Source of the DNA: Axinella damicornis
Lineage: Eukaryota; Porifera; Demospongiae; Axinellida; Axinellidae
NCBI GenBank assembly: GCA_963931865.1
Contig: OZ007507.1
Span: 20,610,140-20,674,139 of the forward strand
Reading direction: 5' to 3'
Length of the DNA: 64,000 nt
Shown: in pieces, positions 46,401 through 56,551 of the stretch
How positions within the stretch are numbered: the first letter of the stretch is position 1
How the letters are laid out: every line of letters starts with the position of its first letter
Made by a program: the position numbers and the translations under genes
Notes under the pieces: generated by a model
The model's database searches: none
What the model saw: only the letters and a program-made list of their open reading frames with translations
What the model was told of the DNA's origin: nothing

Positions 46401-49400
46401 GTGAGTGTCCCATCTCTTGATGGTACGTGAGTGTTCCATCTCTTGATGGTACGTGAGTGTTCCATCTCTTGATGGTACGTGAGTGTCCCATCTCTTGATG
46501 GTGCGTGAGTGTCCCATCTCTTGATGGTACGTGAGTGTCCCATCTCTTGATGGTACGTGAGTGTCCCATCTCTTGATGGTACGTGAGTGTCCCATCTCTT
46601 GATGGTACGTGAGTGTCCCATCTCTTGACGGTACGTGAGTGTCCCATCTCTTGATGGTACGTGAGTGTTCCATCTCTTGATGGTACGTGAGTGTCCCATC
46701 TCTTGATGGTACGTGAGTGTCCCATCTCTTGACGGTACGTGAGTGTCCCATCTCTTGATGGTACGTGAGTGTCCCATCTCTTGACGGTACGTGAGTGTCC
46801 CATCTCTTGATGGTACGTGAGTGTCCCATCTCTTGATGGTACGTGAGTGTCCCATCTCTTGACGGTACGTGAGTGTCCCATCTCTTGATGGTACGTGAGT
46901 GTCCCATCTCTTGACGGTACGTGAGTGTCCCATCTCTTGATGGTACGTGAGTGTCCCATCTCTTGACGGTATGTGAGTGTCCCATCTCTTGATGGTACGT
47001 GAGTGTCCCATCTCTTGACGGTACGTGAGTGTCCCATCTCTTGACGGTACGTGAGTGTCCCATCTCTTGACGGTACGTGAGTGTCCCATCTCTTGACAGT
47101 ACGTGAGTGTCCCATCTCTTGATGGTACGTGAGTGTCCCATCTGTTGATGGTACGTGAGTGTCCCATCTGTTGATGGTACATGAGTGTCCCACTTCTTAA
47201 TGGCTTCCTTAAAAGCAGAGGTGGGGCCGAGATGGACAGCCCTCTGCCCTTGGAGGGACGGTATAAGCATTGACTGCTGGATCTTGGCAGATTATGCCAG
47301 CATCAGTTTGAGAGTGTTGACCTTATACTGGAGTAATGGGCACAAGTACCCAGACCTGTGAGAATAGCAGCATGTGTTGCGGACTAGAATTTGACCCAAG
47401 TACTGTGTGAACTACAACTATGCATTATTCATGCTTTACGTGTATTCATGCTTTACATGTCACTCATGCACGTGCACTACTTTGATTCCTTGTTCGATTT
47501 GTACGTTGGAAATCAGAATCATTTGGAAGTTTGGGCAGAGAGTCATTACATACGGAGGTCCCGCCGAGACCCAACCGAATCCAGCTCTCGACGGTTCGAA
47601 AACGATAGGAGAAATCACCAGAGGTTTCGCGAAGGAAGCATTTCCAAGACCCTGTTCGCAAGAGGTCGCTCTCGGCACAAACAGCCTGGGGAGACACGAC
47701 CAAGTCCTGACCACGTGGACTATAGACGTCAGAGAAAACGCGCCAAAGAACGAAGCGATGAGCCAAGATGGGAGCGAGAGCGGCTCGGGAGAGGAGAGAG
47801 GGCGTCGCAAGCACCCCCGTCAATGAGAATGCCTCTGAACTCGAAACGGTTGAAAGCTGGCCATCTCCGACGGCTAGCGGCGGCTCTGGGTGTGCCCACA
47901 GCGGCATCCGCTGATGAACTCCGCCAAATGATCGACGGGAAACTCACTGAAGAGGGCAAGGAGGTTCGGAATGTTCAAGTCGTCTTAGGAGGTGCTGATC
48001 CTACCTCTGAATTTGCGCTCGAGGACGAGGAAGGGCGATTTCTGATTGTCCCTGCCACGGAGGAGGAGAACCGCAGAGATGGGGAAGAGCAGGATGCCAA
48101 TATCCTGAAGAGGGAGCTAGATACCCTCGCTGAAGAGAATCAGTCTCTGAAAGCAGAGGTGAGTGGCCTAAAGGATAAGTTGCATGAGGAGAAGGCCCGT
48201 ATCCGTGATTTATGGCGCACAAATTGCCAGTGTATGGCCGAATATGATGATGAAATTGCAGCCAAGGATAATGAAATTGAGGAGCTGAGGCATCAGCTCA
48301 GCTCTCGGTCGGAAGTGCACTCAGTCCTGCCGCATACAGCAGAGACACGTGTGAGAGGGGATACCCGTACTGGGGAGGAGCCCTTACAACCACAAGGGTC
48401 AAGAGCTCACCCCACCAGTGGATCCCTTCACAGGTGAAAACCTGGAAATCCGTATCGATGAGTGGCTACCTTCGCTCGAGCGAGCCCGTGCGTGGAATGA
48501 CTGGACAGAGGAGGAGCTCCTGTTACAATTAGCAGGTCATCTCCGCGGCCGAGCTCTCCAAGAGTGGGGGCTACTCAATGAGGACTCCAAGAGATCCTAT
48601 GTCCAGGCAGTAGATGCCCTGCGCCTGCGATTAGACCCAGGCAGTCGAACCCTCGCAGCGCAAGATTTTCGGCATACCTCTCAAACAGACGAGGAGAGGG
48701 TAGCAGATTTTATACGTCGCTTGGAGCGGACATTCAATGTAGCCTATGGGAGGGAGGGCATGTCCTCAGAGACTCGCGACACACTTTTGCATGGTCAGCT
48801 ACAGGATGGGCTGAAGCATGAGCTCATGAGAGCACCAGCTGTTTCTGGGGCCCAAAGTTACCCAGAACTTTGTCTTGCAGCACGCAATGAAGAGAAGCGG
48901 CTTGTGGAGCTCAAGAAGAGGCAACAGTACCTCAAACCTTCCACTACCCCTCTCCAACCAATGAAGGAGTTCACTGAGAACAAGATGTTTGTACCTTCCA
49001 CCAGTGACACCGCTGAGGAGACAACCTCCACCGTACCTTGGAGTCAGCCAGCGGTGCAGATAGCCGAAGTGCCTACAGTCAGGGCTCAAGTCCGGCTAGT
49101 GCAGTCCCTGCGATTGCTTCCTCATCAGGGTGCCTCAGTCAGTGTCCAGCTAGAGCCAGTCAGTCGGCTACAAGTAACTGGAGAACAGAGTGGGCAAGGC
49201 AGCACTCAACCGATGGTCAAGCGCATAACGGAGGAAGAAGCCACGCAGAGAAAACAGATACTCAGTGAGCTTGTTGGTCCACCAGAACTGTTGACTCCAG
49301 AGCAGGCAGAGCAGCTGCACCAATTGTTGGGAGAGCACCATGCAGCATTCTGTCTTGAGCCAAATGAACGGGGAGAAACTGACATTCTTTCGATGGAAAT

Positions 49401-50702
49401 AGACACTGGCGGAGCCCCACCAAAGAAGCAGGCAGCACGCCGAATGCCGTTCGCAGTAAAGTCTGAGGTCTCTAAGCAACTGCGCACTATGCAGGAGGCA
49501 GGGGTGATGCAGCCATCCAATAGCTCCTGGGCTAGCCCAGTGGTGATGGTCCGGAAGCGAGACAGAACACATCGGTTTTGCGTAGACTACAGGGAACTCA
49601 ATTCTGTGACCAAGGCCGATGCTTTTCCGTTGCCAAGAATAGATGACCACCTGGATCAGCTCGGGGAGGCTCGATATTTCACCATTCTAGACCTGATCTG
49701 GTACTGGCAGATATGCATGCACTCCAAGACCCCAAACCTGGAGAATGAGTCCGACAGTGAAGATGATCATGAGATAGAACTTGTGACCGAGACCCTCAGA
49801 TCTGCTGACTCTGGATCTAACCGCTACTCACTCAGGAGACGAGTTACGGCACCAAAACGTTTGATGGTGGTGAAGACGTGCTCGGGGTCGAGCTCTCCTG
49901 GAGGGGAGGGTGATGTTGCGGACTAGAATTTGACCCAAGTACTGTGTGAACTACAACTATGCATTATTCATGCTTTACGTGTATTCATGCTTTACATGTC
50001 ACTCATGCACGTGCACTACTTTGATTCCTTGTTCGATTTGTACGTTGGAAATCAGAATCATTTGGAAGTTTGGGCAGAGAGTCGTTACACATGCAAAATT
50101 TATTTGCCTGCCAGCAACAATCATGTCTAGAATGGTACATTTCTATGCTACTATACATAGCCTTGTTCCCAGGCCTTCTACACCTCCAGTTTTGATTGCT
50201 TACAGTATCCAAAACAGAGGGTTACTAGTGTGGTTGATGTTGACATTTCTATATGAACTGCAGCTGCTCTACACTCTGCTGAAGTAAATATTGACCTGGT
50301 TCTTTGTGCATTAGGTGCAGAGCAACCTTGCTGTGTGTATATTCTTCCAGGGAAGACTAAAGGAGGTGAGAGAGCTTGTGTGATCTTCACGCACTTCCTG
50401 ACACACTGTTTATTCAGGTGCTCTCTTCCCTGGTCAGTATCACCTGATCACCATGGTTTCTCCTTCCTCTTCCTCCCTATCAACTTCTCTCGTACTCTCT
50501 CCTCCTTCAGGCAATCGGCCGCATGGAGTCTCTCCTGCGTTCTCGCCCTCCCCTCTCTCTTCAACCTGGAATCTTTGCGAACCTCTCTGCAGCCTATGAC
50601 CTTGAGTCTGGAGGCAGCCAAGGCAAGAAGTTGGCCTTCCTCCCTCTCCTGGGCCAGCAGGTCGGAGATGGGTTCCATCTCCCCTCCCTCAACATCAGAT
50701 AG
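40425..50702 (+). CDS. TRAPPC12: EF-hand module fused to TRAPPC12, 15 exons, about 1,093 aa
   Basis: Exons: 40425-40643, 40731-40820, 41085-41300, 42241-43851, 43931-44041, 44166-44279, 44558-44696, 44770-44882, 45215-45284, 45350-45423, 45492-45590, 45810-45904, 46023-46110, 50315-50365, 50511-50702; every junction is GT-AG and phase-consistent. Residues 1-200 form an EF-hand-type module starting MGQSESS (a myristoylation-type N-terminus) with LFDAFDKQKNGRISFEEFV and VFNIHGDEGISREEL; the second loop lacks some calcium ligands. A 500-residue acidic linker follows, with an 18-aa repeat. Then comes the TRAPPC12 core: AWLPSPWTQELL, LSAHGQGLGQAGQPT, DNPDLYYQYHSHSYPG and TPR helices up to the conserved QVGDGFHLPSLN end. 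TRAPPC12 is a TRAPPIII subunit in ER-Golgi traffic and autophagosome formation. The EF-hand part is not in the vertebrate protein I know. Confidence 0.85.
40921..40953. repeat. Perfect short hairpin in intron 2 of the TRAPPC12 gene
   Basis: ATAGATAATAGAGC and GCTCTATTATCTAT pair around a few bases. Confidence 0.75.
41415..41985. repeat. Minisatellite, about 38-44 bp unit, 13 or so copies
   Basis: Units carry GGGATGATCATTCCTTGAGC and AGGGTCTGGTA(C/A)G words with variable GGCACAGTGT or TGCATCGT ends. It lies in the intron between exons 3 and 4 of the TRAPPC12 gene. Confidence 0.88.
42066..42165. mobile_element. 100-bp MITE, TAGCCTCG family, 9-bp TSD
   Basis: The ends TAGCCTTGTTCCCAGG and CCTGGGAACGAGGCTA are inverted, and the arms pair through GATCGCTTGCAGTACTGCAAGCGATC. 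Flanks GTAAGGTAT (42058-42066) and GTGAGGTAT (42166-42174) are a 9-bp duplication with one mismatch; the first base is shared. Only about 75 bp before the exon 4 acceptor. Confidence 0.82.
42880..43203 (+). repeat. Coding 54-bp repeat in the TRAPPC12 linker, about 6 units
   Basis: Encodes 18-aa units of the form EEPLEDLNGGGRGNVTFE in the acidic linker of exon 4. The frame is kept by the 54-bp period. Confidence 0.88.
44395..44560. repeat. (CCCT)n array ahead of a TRAPPC12 exon acceptor
   Basis: A CCCT tetranucleotide array of more than 100 bp runs up to the CTCTCAG acceptor at 44551-44557, so it also supplies the polypyrimidine tract. Confidence 0.9.
46107..47190 (+). repeat. 26-bp minisatellite copying a TRAPPC12 splice donor, about 41 copies
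   Basis: Exon 13 ends ..AACTTGATG|GTACGTGAGT at 46110. The unit GTACGTGAGTGTCCCATCTC + TTGATG then repeats about 41 times, each unit again offering (A/G)TG or ACG|GTACGTGAGT. Units differ mainly by TTGATG versus TTGACG. Because 26 is not a multiple of three, all three minus-strand frames read the same open peptide; those ORFs are artefacts. Confidence 0.95.
47375..47550 (+). repeat. 5' LTR of the deleted element
   Basis: 176 bp, TG..CA ends. Identical to the 3' copy except for one A/G difference seven bases before the end. No obvious AATAAA is present. Confidence 0.92.
47823..48437 (+). CDS. Retrotransposon ORF1, SAP-like and coiled-coil N-terminal gag part
   Basis: ATG 47823 gives 204 aa. 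It begins with a basic SAP-like segment (RLKAGHLRRLAAALGVP), then an acidic region and a strong coiled coil (LAEENQSLKAEVSGLKDKL). The open frame extends upstream through the leader without an ATG except inside the LTR. It overlaps the next ORF by 20 bases in the +1 frame, so the two may be joined by frameshifting or be split by a mutation. Confidence 0.6.
   Translation: MRMPLNSKRLKAGHLRRLAAALGVPTAASADELRQMIDGKLTEEGKEVRNVQVVLGGADPTSEFALEDEEGRFLIVPATEEENRRDGEEQDANILKRELDTLAEENQSLKAEVSGLKDKLHEEKARIRDLWRTNCQCMAEYDDEIAAKDNEIEELRHQLSSRSEVHSVLPHTAETRVRGDTRTGEEPLQPQGSRAHPTSGSLHR
48418..49926 (+). CDS. Retrotransposon gag plus truncated reverse transcriptase (deleted pol)
   Basis: 502 aa. The N-terminal 170 residues match Gypsy gag (retrotrans_gag): LAGHLRGRALQEW, DFIRRLERTF. 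The CCHC knuckle and an aspartic protease DTG site are not seen. The pol linker is followed by the RT entry (PSNSSWASPVVMVRKRD, CVDYRELN) up to DLIWYWQI in the first catalytic block; the YxDD block is absent. Then the frame continues into an acidic pol tail ending GEGDVAD at the 3' LTR. The element is non-autonomous. Confidence 0.85.
   Translation: MDPFTGENLEIRIDEWLPSLERARAWNDWTEEELLLQLAGHLRGRALQEWGLLNEDSKRSYVQAVDALRLRLDPGSRTLAAQDFRHTSQTDEERVADFIRRLERTFNVAYGREGMSSETRDTLLHGQLQDGLKHELMRAPAVSGAQSYPELCLAARNEEKRLVELKKRQQYLKPSTTPLQPMKEFTENKMFVPSTSDTAEETTSTVPWSQPAVQIAEVPTVRAQVRLVQSLRLLPHQGASVSVQLEPVSRLQVTGEQSGQGSTQPMVKRITEEEATQRKQILSELVGPPELLTPEQAEQLHQLLGEHHAAFCLEPNERGETDILSMEIDTGGAPPKKQAARRMPFAVKSEVSKQLRTMQEAGVMQPSNSSWASPVVMVRKRDRTHRFCVDYRELNSVTKADAFPLPRIDDHLDQLGEARYFTILDLIWYWQICMHSKTPNLENESDSEDDHEIELVTETLRSADSGSNRYSLRRRVTAPKRLMVVKTCSGSSSPGGEGDVAD
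49914..50089 (+). repeat. 3' LTR of the deleted element
   Basis: Second 176-bp LTR copy, starting within the stop of the pol frame and followed by the target duplication CATG. Confidence 0.92.
50158..50215. mobile_element. Half copy of a TAGCCTCG-family MITE
   Basis: TAGCCTTGTTCCCAGGCCTT..ACACCTCCAGTTTTGATTGC.. matches the left arm of the 42066 element; no right arm is present. Confidence 0.7.
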
Positions 50703-51535
50703 CCAGGACAGACCACACCCCCTCTCACCGTGTGTCATACTGGGATGTTTTTACTTTTCATGTGTATAAATTTGTGTCCAGTTTGAATGGTGTGGTGGCA
50801 CCATGGTGTTTGAGAGACCTTTTGTGTAAATTTGTTGCCTGATGATGATGTTGGTGTCATCGCAGGCATGTCATGTGAACTGTGAAGTGGAGAAACCCTC
50901 TCGTGACTAGTTACTCATTGTAGGTGACATTAATTGACAGGTGAGATGTGGTACACTGACTTTGGATTGCTGAGACAGCTGCAGCGAGTGATGTCCTAAT
51001 CATCAAGTTTAGTGGAAGAATCCCACAACTTGTCTGTCTGAGATCTAACAATCTGGCTAGCTAGCCTCACCCCCTGATTAAACTGTTTTTTTCCCCTTCT
51101 ATATTAAGCTATAATGATAATTTCATTCCCAGCCATGGTGACCCTACTGGGGTCATAGATGTTATAATGCAAATACTAGAAATATTGTATGTACGTATAC
51201 GGTATCTATACTTTGAATTACATCATCAAAATTAGCTTAGATTCTTCCCATGCAAGTCTCGTTCCCATGCAGACCCCGACCATGTACATGAGGCTCACAG
51301 GCAATACGTTTTTAAGACGTTTTCCTTATCTAACAGCCATCCAAGCTAGGGTATATACTGCCCATAAGATTGTGAGAATACACAATCCTAATTACGACTA
51401 CGTACAGTCGTGCATGTATAATGGACCTACGTATCTTGAAACTTGATAAGACAACCATCCTGTCTTTCCACTGAGCCCTCCATTATTAGCTCTTTAGTTC
51501 TCAAGTTGTATATCCAGGAGGTGTAATGGCAAAGA
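50703..51535. other. Convergent intergenic region (TRAPPC12 / Ig receptor)
   Basis: Holds the 3' untranslated regions of the two convergent genes; no additional gene or element recognised. Confidence 0.4.
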
Positions 51536-53635
51536 TCAGTACACTGTGCTATTGGAGCGTGTCTTGCTCATGTGTGGTGCTACTGGAGTCCTCTTAAGGA
51601 ACCGGACAAGACCCCGTGTGGGACTATCTACTCCCCCTTCCACCACCTCGATGCTTGGAGTGAAGTCTGAGATTGTGTTCGCATGGCAGAAGGGTTGGGT
51701 GGAGTAGCGCCTGGGGCCAGTGGGCTGGGGTGAGCTGGAGAGAGGTGTGGAAGATAGAAAGGTGCATGGACCATCTGGTGTCATAGAGTGAGGATTGGAG
51801 GCACTGGACTGATGAGAGGGGATGCTGCCGACGGGAGAATGGCAGGAACGTCCCAAAGAGCTGGCAGGTGAGATATCAGTGTCTGCTTTCATCCCTTTCT
51901 CCCGTGAACACTGTGTGAACTGTGGTGGGGATAGTGTGGTGAGGGCGGGGCCATGACAGTGTGACTCAGGTGCTGTGCCTACCTCTGCCAGCATCTGTGG
52001 TTGGGTGTCTGCAATCCTGCCAAGGAACGAGAGGTCTATCTTGGAACGTACATCAGGCTCCAGTCTGGCGAGGGCGTGGGGATCAAGGCGGGCCTCGTAC
52101 TCCTCCTCAATGTTGTACTCCACTGCATCCCGCTCCAGGTCGGGGTCTGGATGGACAGGAATGTTGTACCCCCTCAAGCTTCCAATATTAACAACTAGCT
52201 ATAGAGCTGCTAACTCTGAAATGAGCAAACCAAATAATGAATGAAATTGCCACGGTATAAACATTCCTCTCTTCCAGAACATATGTACATGTACACACAG
52301 CTCACACCGTACACACCGTACACACCGTACACACCGTACACACCGTACACACCGTACACACCAACCCAGCATGCATACACAGCACATGCAGCACGTACGC
52401 TCATACACAACACACGCACACTCACACATACCAAAGTCCTTGTGCACACAGTAGAGCAACCCACACAGCAGGAGAACAGTGATCACCAACAACGCACATG
52501 TCCCCAGGATACTGGAAATCACGATAGCTTGGGTCCTGTCATAGCTTGGAGTCTCCGGTGGTGTTGCCATAGTAACAGCCAGCTCTACTGGAAGAAATAT
52601 GCACTATAATGGTCAGTGTAGCTGCCATAGTAACAGCCAGCTCTACTGGAAGAAATATGGTCAGTGTAGCTATGCAGTCAGACCAGTCTCATGATCCTAT
52701 ATAGGAAAGAACAGCAATCTTCCCAGCTACAGGTCAAAGCTATATATGGCCTGCATGCTGCATGAAAGCAGGAAGTCAATCAGAGCTAGCCCGGTCGAGT
52801 ATGAATGTAAACCGGGCCTGTAGCTAATGTGACCTGTATTTAAGGCAGAGATGCACTAAGGACCTCACAGGTAAAACAGGAATAGCCTGGGAATGAGGCA
52901 GATGACCTCATAATCCTCACTTGGATCAGCTGAACGAACACACACCTTCTATGATAATGACGGTGACATTGCTGCTATTGCCACACTGGTATGGCTGGTT
53001 GTGCCCGGTGATGTCTGCAGTAACATTCATGATCACTAGCAGCCGTCCAGGGTAGATCGTATAGTGCGTTCCATTTCGTATCTCTCTGCCCCCCCTCGTC
53101 CACGTTGCTCCTCCCACCTCTCCTCCCCCACACTCTATCTCCACTCTCTCCCCCTCATGCACATAGAGCAGAGCGGGGTTGAGCAGATGTGTGCCTCCTG
53201 AATAAAGATTAGAATGATGCTTCTGAAATCAACAGAATGTATAGACGAATGTAATTTAGGTGTCAGTGGATTAGAAAAGCTGCACAATGGACCGCCTGAA
53301 AATTATTAATACACTAGTTAGCTACACCTCTGCATGGTCAGAATAGTTAGCTATACCTCTGCATGGTCAGAATAGTTAGCTATACCTCTGCATGGTCAGA
53401 ATAGTTAGCTGTACCTCTGCATGGTCAGAATAGTTAGCTATATCGATCATCCTATTCTGCCTGTAATCAGTACACTAGTCCAGGCCAATATGCAAGTAGC
53501 TACATGTACATTGACCAGTGATGACATCCTTTCTGATTTATCGATTGAGTTTAATGAAATAATTCAACACTACATACCACTAAGTGAGGACAGTAGGCCT
53601 GCTGTGATGAGCACATGGATCCAACAGCCCTCCAT
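51536..53635 (-). CDS. Single-Ig-domain transmembrane receptor, 4 exons
   Basis: Exons on the minus strand: 53578-53635 (signal peptide, MEGCWIHVLITAGLLSSLS), 52946-53197 (one Ig-like domain: VEIECGG, ATWTRGGR, a degenerate second Cys in QPYQCGNSS), 52432-52587 (juxtamembrane plus TM helix IVISSILGTCALLVITVLLL) and 51536-about 52184 (cytoplasmic tail). Total about 370 aa. The first three junctions are phase-consistent; the junction into the last exon is not, so the donor near 52432 or the acceptor near 52185 is misplaced or a tiny exon is missed. The tail has Tyr residues in EYNIEEEYEARL and ends STVY. Ligand unknown. The FN3/Ig receptor gene lies next upstream on the same strand. Confidence 0.7.
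52286..52362. repeat. 10-bp tandem repeat (ACACCGTAC type)
   Basis: Seven or so copies of CACACCGTA-C in the intron just after the TM exon of the Ig receptor. Confidence 0.85.
52563..52680 (-). repeat. Tandem duplication of an exon acceptor region
   Basis: About 56 bp containing the start of the TM exon and its TTCCAG|TAGAGCTGGC acceptor is repeated immediately upstream in gene sense, with only a 9-bp difference. Confidence 0.8.
53321..53445. repeat. 29-bp tandem repeat, 4 copies
   Basis: Units AGTTAGCTATACCTCTGCAT + GGTCAGAAT in the first intron of the Ig receptor. Confidence 0.88.
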
Positions 53636-56551
53636 TGCCTCCTCTTCTCACCTCTCATGCTGTCTCCATCCGATTATCACACCCCTGCTGGAGTTACATC
53701 CACATGCCAACCAATACTCACCTCAGTGACTCACACACCATATCTGTGTCCCAGGAACGTGCCACATACTTGCTGGTTGACATCTGAGGAGTGAAGATTG
53801 ACTGTACAAGTTCATTAGCATAACTGGAATTCTTCAGGACAACAAAAGCCATGAAAAGGACATAGCTAGTTAGTGGACTTATTCTGCCTGAAAGGGACAG
53901 AAGGCTCAAAACGCAACTCTGGAACCGGCAGGGGCGGGAGGCCCATGCAAAGAAGTAATAATTCGAAAGGGTGTTTAGAATAATCTTATGAGAAGACAGG
54001 TGGCGACTGCTACCAAAGTACTTAGCTAGGCCTTTTTCATCGCATAGTGTTTGAATTCTGTACTAAATACATAAATTCACCATGTTGGAAACAGAAGTAA
54101 AACACACAGGACATGTGCCTCCCCCCCCCCCCCCCCCCCCCCCAAGTAACACTAAATGGCCCAGTTCTGTTGTGTAAAGTAGTGGAGGCAGATAATCAGG
54201 AAAACTGAGCAAGGTATGCATGGGACTATAATTAGTCACATGTCAACTTAATTGTGGAAAAGGAAAATAAGTTTAAACAACAAAACAAAAAAAGGAAGAA
54301 AAGCAGCATTGAAAGAAGAAAAGAACGAGAAAAAAAAGAAAAGAAAAAACAACCTAGCAACACCCATCCCTCCGTGACAGGTCAGACACCGAAGTGTAAG
54401 CCTCAGGAGCGTTGGATAGGCGCGACTGGAATCACAGGAGGCTAACCTGCTTTCTACCAGAACGACCTTTAGCTTCGGTGGTCAGATGGGAACCGGCGTA
54501 CTCATGCTGCTAGGCGGGGAGTCAGGAACCGGTGTGTACGGAGTGGCCCAGACTCGTACTCGGTTATTGGGGAGGCGAACACTCAGACCCCAGGCTGCAA
54601 AGCTAGTGCTTAGCGAGTGTGCCATCCCGACATCCCACCAAAACTTGTTACAAATTCAGTATTTAAACCCAAACCGGATGAATGAACATTGATATCGCCC
54701 TCAAGGAGCACGGAAATGTACCAATAGATATTGGGAGACATACAATAGTCTAAACTTAGGTAAGAAGGAAATGTTCCTGTCAGATAGTTTTTCCGGGTGC
54801 GCATGCGCGTGCTATTGGATGATTGCTAAAAGAATGGCGACCATGACTCAATGAGTTGCTGTCTCTCTCTGAGGTGTCTTGACTGCCTCAGCTCCAGAAA
54901 TTCCGACTTGATGTTGTCTCTCGTGTCCCTCTCGTTCTCGTCCAAGTGCATTTTCTGAGCTGAGTTTGATGGTGATAACCTGTAACATCTAGAGCCAAAG
55001 TCTGACCTCGTTGAGCTCTACTGCTAGACGTTCACACATGGCAGTACAAATGCCCCGCACTGGGAGTGTCTTCTGTCATGGTGGGAAGGGTAGCCCCTCT
55101 GGTGCTCGTTGCCGACTGTACTGCTCTGGGTGTTTGGACTTACCTTGCAGGGGTTCTGCTAGAGGAGTACACGTGGCAGTGCTCATGCTCGAGTGTCTTC
55201 TGTCACGGTGGGAAGGGTAGCCCCTCTGGTGCTCTTTGCCGACGGTCCTCTTCAACGGTACACCGCTCTATCTACTATCAAACTCTTCTCTCTGTTTTGT
55301 GTTATCTTTTGGACTCATTAGTGTGCGTACATTGTGTACCTGTATTGTGTGTGTGTACCTTATGTGTAGCGTTCCCCTAATCGGGGTGATTCGATGAACT
55401 TGACTTGACTTCCCGCCAAAAATATTTCAAACCCCAGCCGCTTGAGCTACACGGCTAGGCTAACTCTCCTTGCTCACCAATTCGACGATAGTTCTGACAG
55501 CGGTATATGTACGTGGCCCAGACTCGTAGTGGCACCCGTCGACCAGGACCTCACCAGTCACAGGTTGTAGCTAGTTTAGTTTATTATAGCGCATGTACAG
55601 ATGCTTTCCATTCAACTTTGCCAAGTATGTGTGTATTTTTTTTGACATCACTACCACCACCCACACCACACATGCTCAGGAGGAAACTGTGTGATCAGAT
55701 CAGTATACAAATGACTCTACGTGTCCGAACTGCCAGCATGAGGGCAGCCCCCACCTCTGCCCCAGTCACACAGCCTAGGCTATGCCAGTGTGGCTGTGTG
55801 TGGTGTGTGTTATGTGCATGTGTGTTGCATGTATAGTGAGTGTATGCATAATTATGTGAACACGACAAGTTAAAATGAAACATTAGGCACAAATCCCACC
55901 TGCATGGCCCCCAAAGTAGCAAAATGTGTTTTAGAAGGTTCTGAATTTAGGTGTTCAAATGAAGGCATTGAGCGGGTGAGGCATGTGAGGTCAGCATAGT
56001 TTTCTCCTTTGCATGATTTGCTAACGATATTACCGGTAATTACTTATCTAGCCTACTGACTCTCTTCTGTGAACCTGTTTTCACCAAACGTGCATGCCAT
56101 CAGTATTGCAAATTGGAGATTCGTGCGGCATAGTTTGGGACAAACACCCTCACCCTGCATGGTACAGTAACCAGAGTCCAGACCGCATCGACTTTTGCTG
56201 TGCTCCGTATAAACTCGTGTTGAAGTTCAACCCATTAGTGTATATATGAGCACCTAATCAATGGGGGACCACATCACCATTTGGTAAAGAGCTAAACATT
56301 TTTTCTTCTCCACGCAGACAGTTACAGTAAGAGCATAATACTTCAAGTACAGGAGGTCCTGCTGGTGATTTGATACAATAAATTATGCTGAAAATATTGC
56401 ACACTGTACACATGCCTAATTTCCAAAAGTGTTAAAAAGATTGTCAACCTATTGAGCAGTAAAGCACACAGAGGGTCACACTGAGGAGTGGGGAATCTAT
56501 CTGACATGGTGTATGAATTACTGTGATATGGTGTCTCTGGCAATCTGGTCC
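53636..56551. other. Intergenic region between the two receptor genes
   Basis: No intact gene recognised. It contains a 23-base poly-C run (54121-54143), a possible tRNA-derived SINE (minus strand, about 54565-54640, with a B-box-like TGTTCGCCTCC), a tRNA-like head (minus, about 55428-55465, GTAGCTCAAGCGGCTGGG) and a direct repeat of about 90 bp (55019-55115 and 55157-55245). A minus-strand fragment near 53720-53810 ends in a good donor (GAG|GTGAGT) and might be an upstream untranslated exon. Confidence 0.4.
55019..55245. repeat. Direct repeat, two diverged units
   Basis: Both units contain GTGTCTTCTGTCA(T/C)GGTGGG and AGGGTAGCCCCTCTGGTGCT, spaced about 137 bp. Confidence 0.8.

Larger units (their letters stand above)
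47375..50089 (+). mobile_element. Internally deleted LTR retrotransposon (Gypsy-type), TSD CATG
   Basis: Two 176-bp LTRs (47375-47550 and 49914-50089) begin TGTTGCGG, end TTACA and differ at a single base. CATG flanks both sides (47371-47374, 50090-50093). A purine-rich tract (GGAGGGGAGGGTGA) precedes the 3' LTR. The interior keeps gag and the start of reverse transcriptase, then jumps to the extreme end of pol, so protease, most of RT, RNase H and integrase are missing. It sits in the last-but-one TRAPPC12 intron in the same orientation. Confidence 0.92.

Noticed and set aside
45972..47270. Three long overlapping minus-strand ORFs (380-430 aa) of one repeating peptide
   Set aside because: They are read from a 26-bp intronic minisatellite; a 26-bp unit without a minus-strand stop is open in all three frames by arithmetic.
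53718..53909. Possible extra exon upstream of the single-Ig receptor
   Set aside because: It ends in a good donor but has no clear acceptor, and the signal-peptide exon at 53578-53635 already supplies the start; left as a possible untranslated exon.
54254..54445. Lys-rich 63-aa ORF
   Set aside because: An A-rich low-complexity stretch with no splice context or homology.
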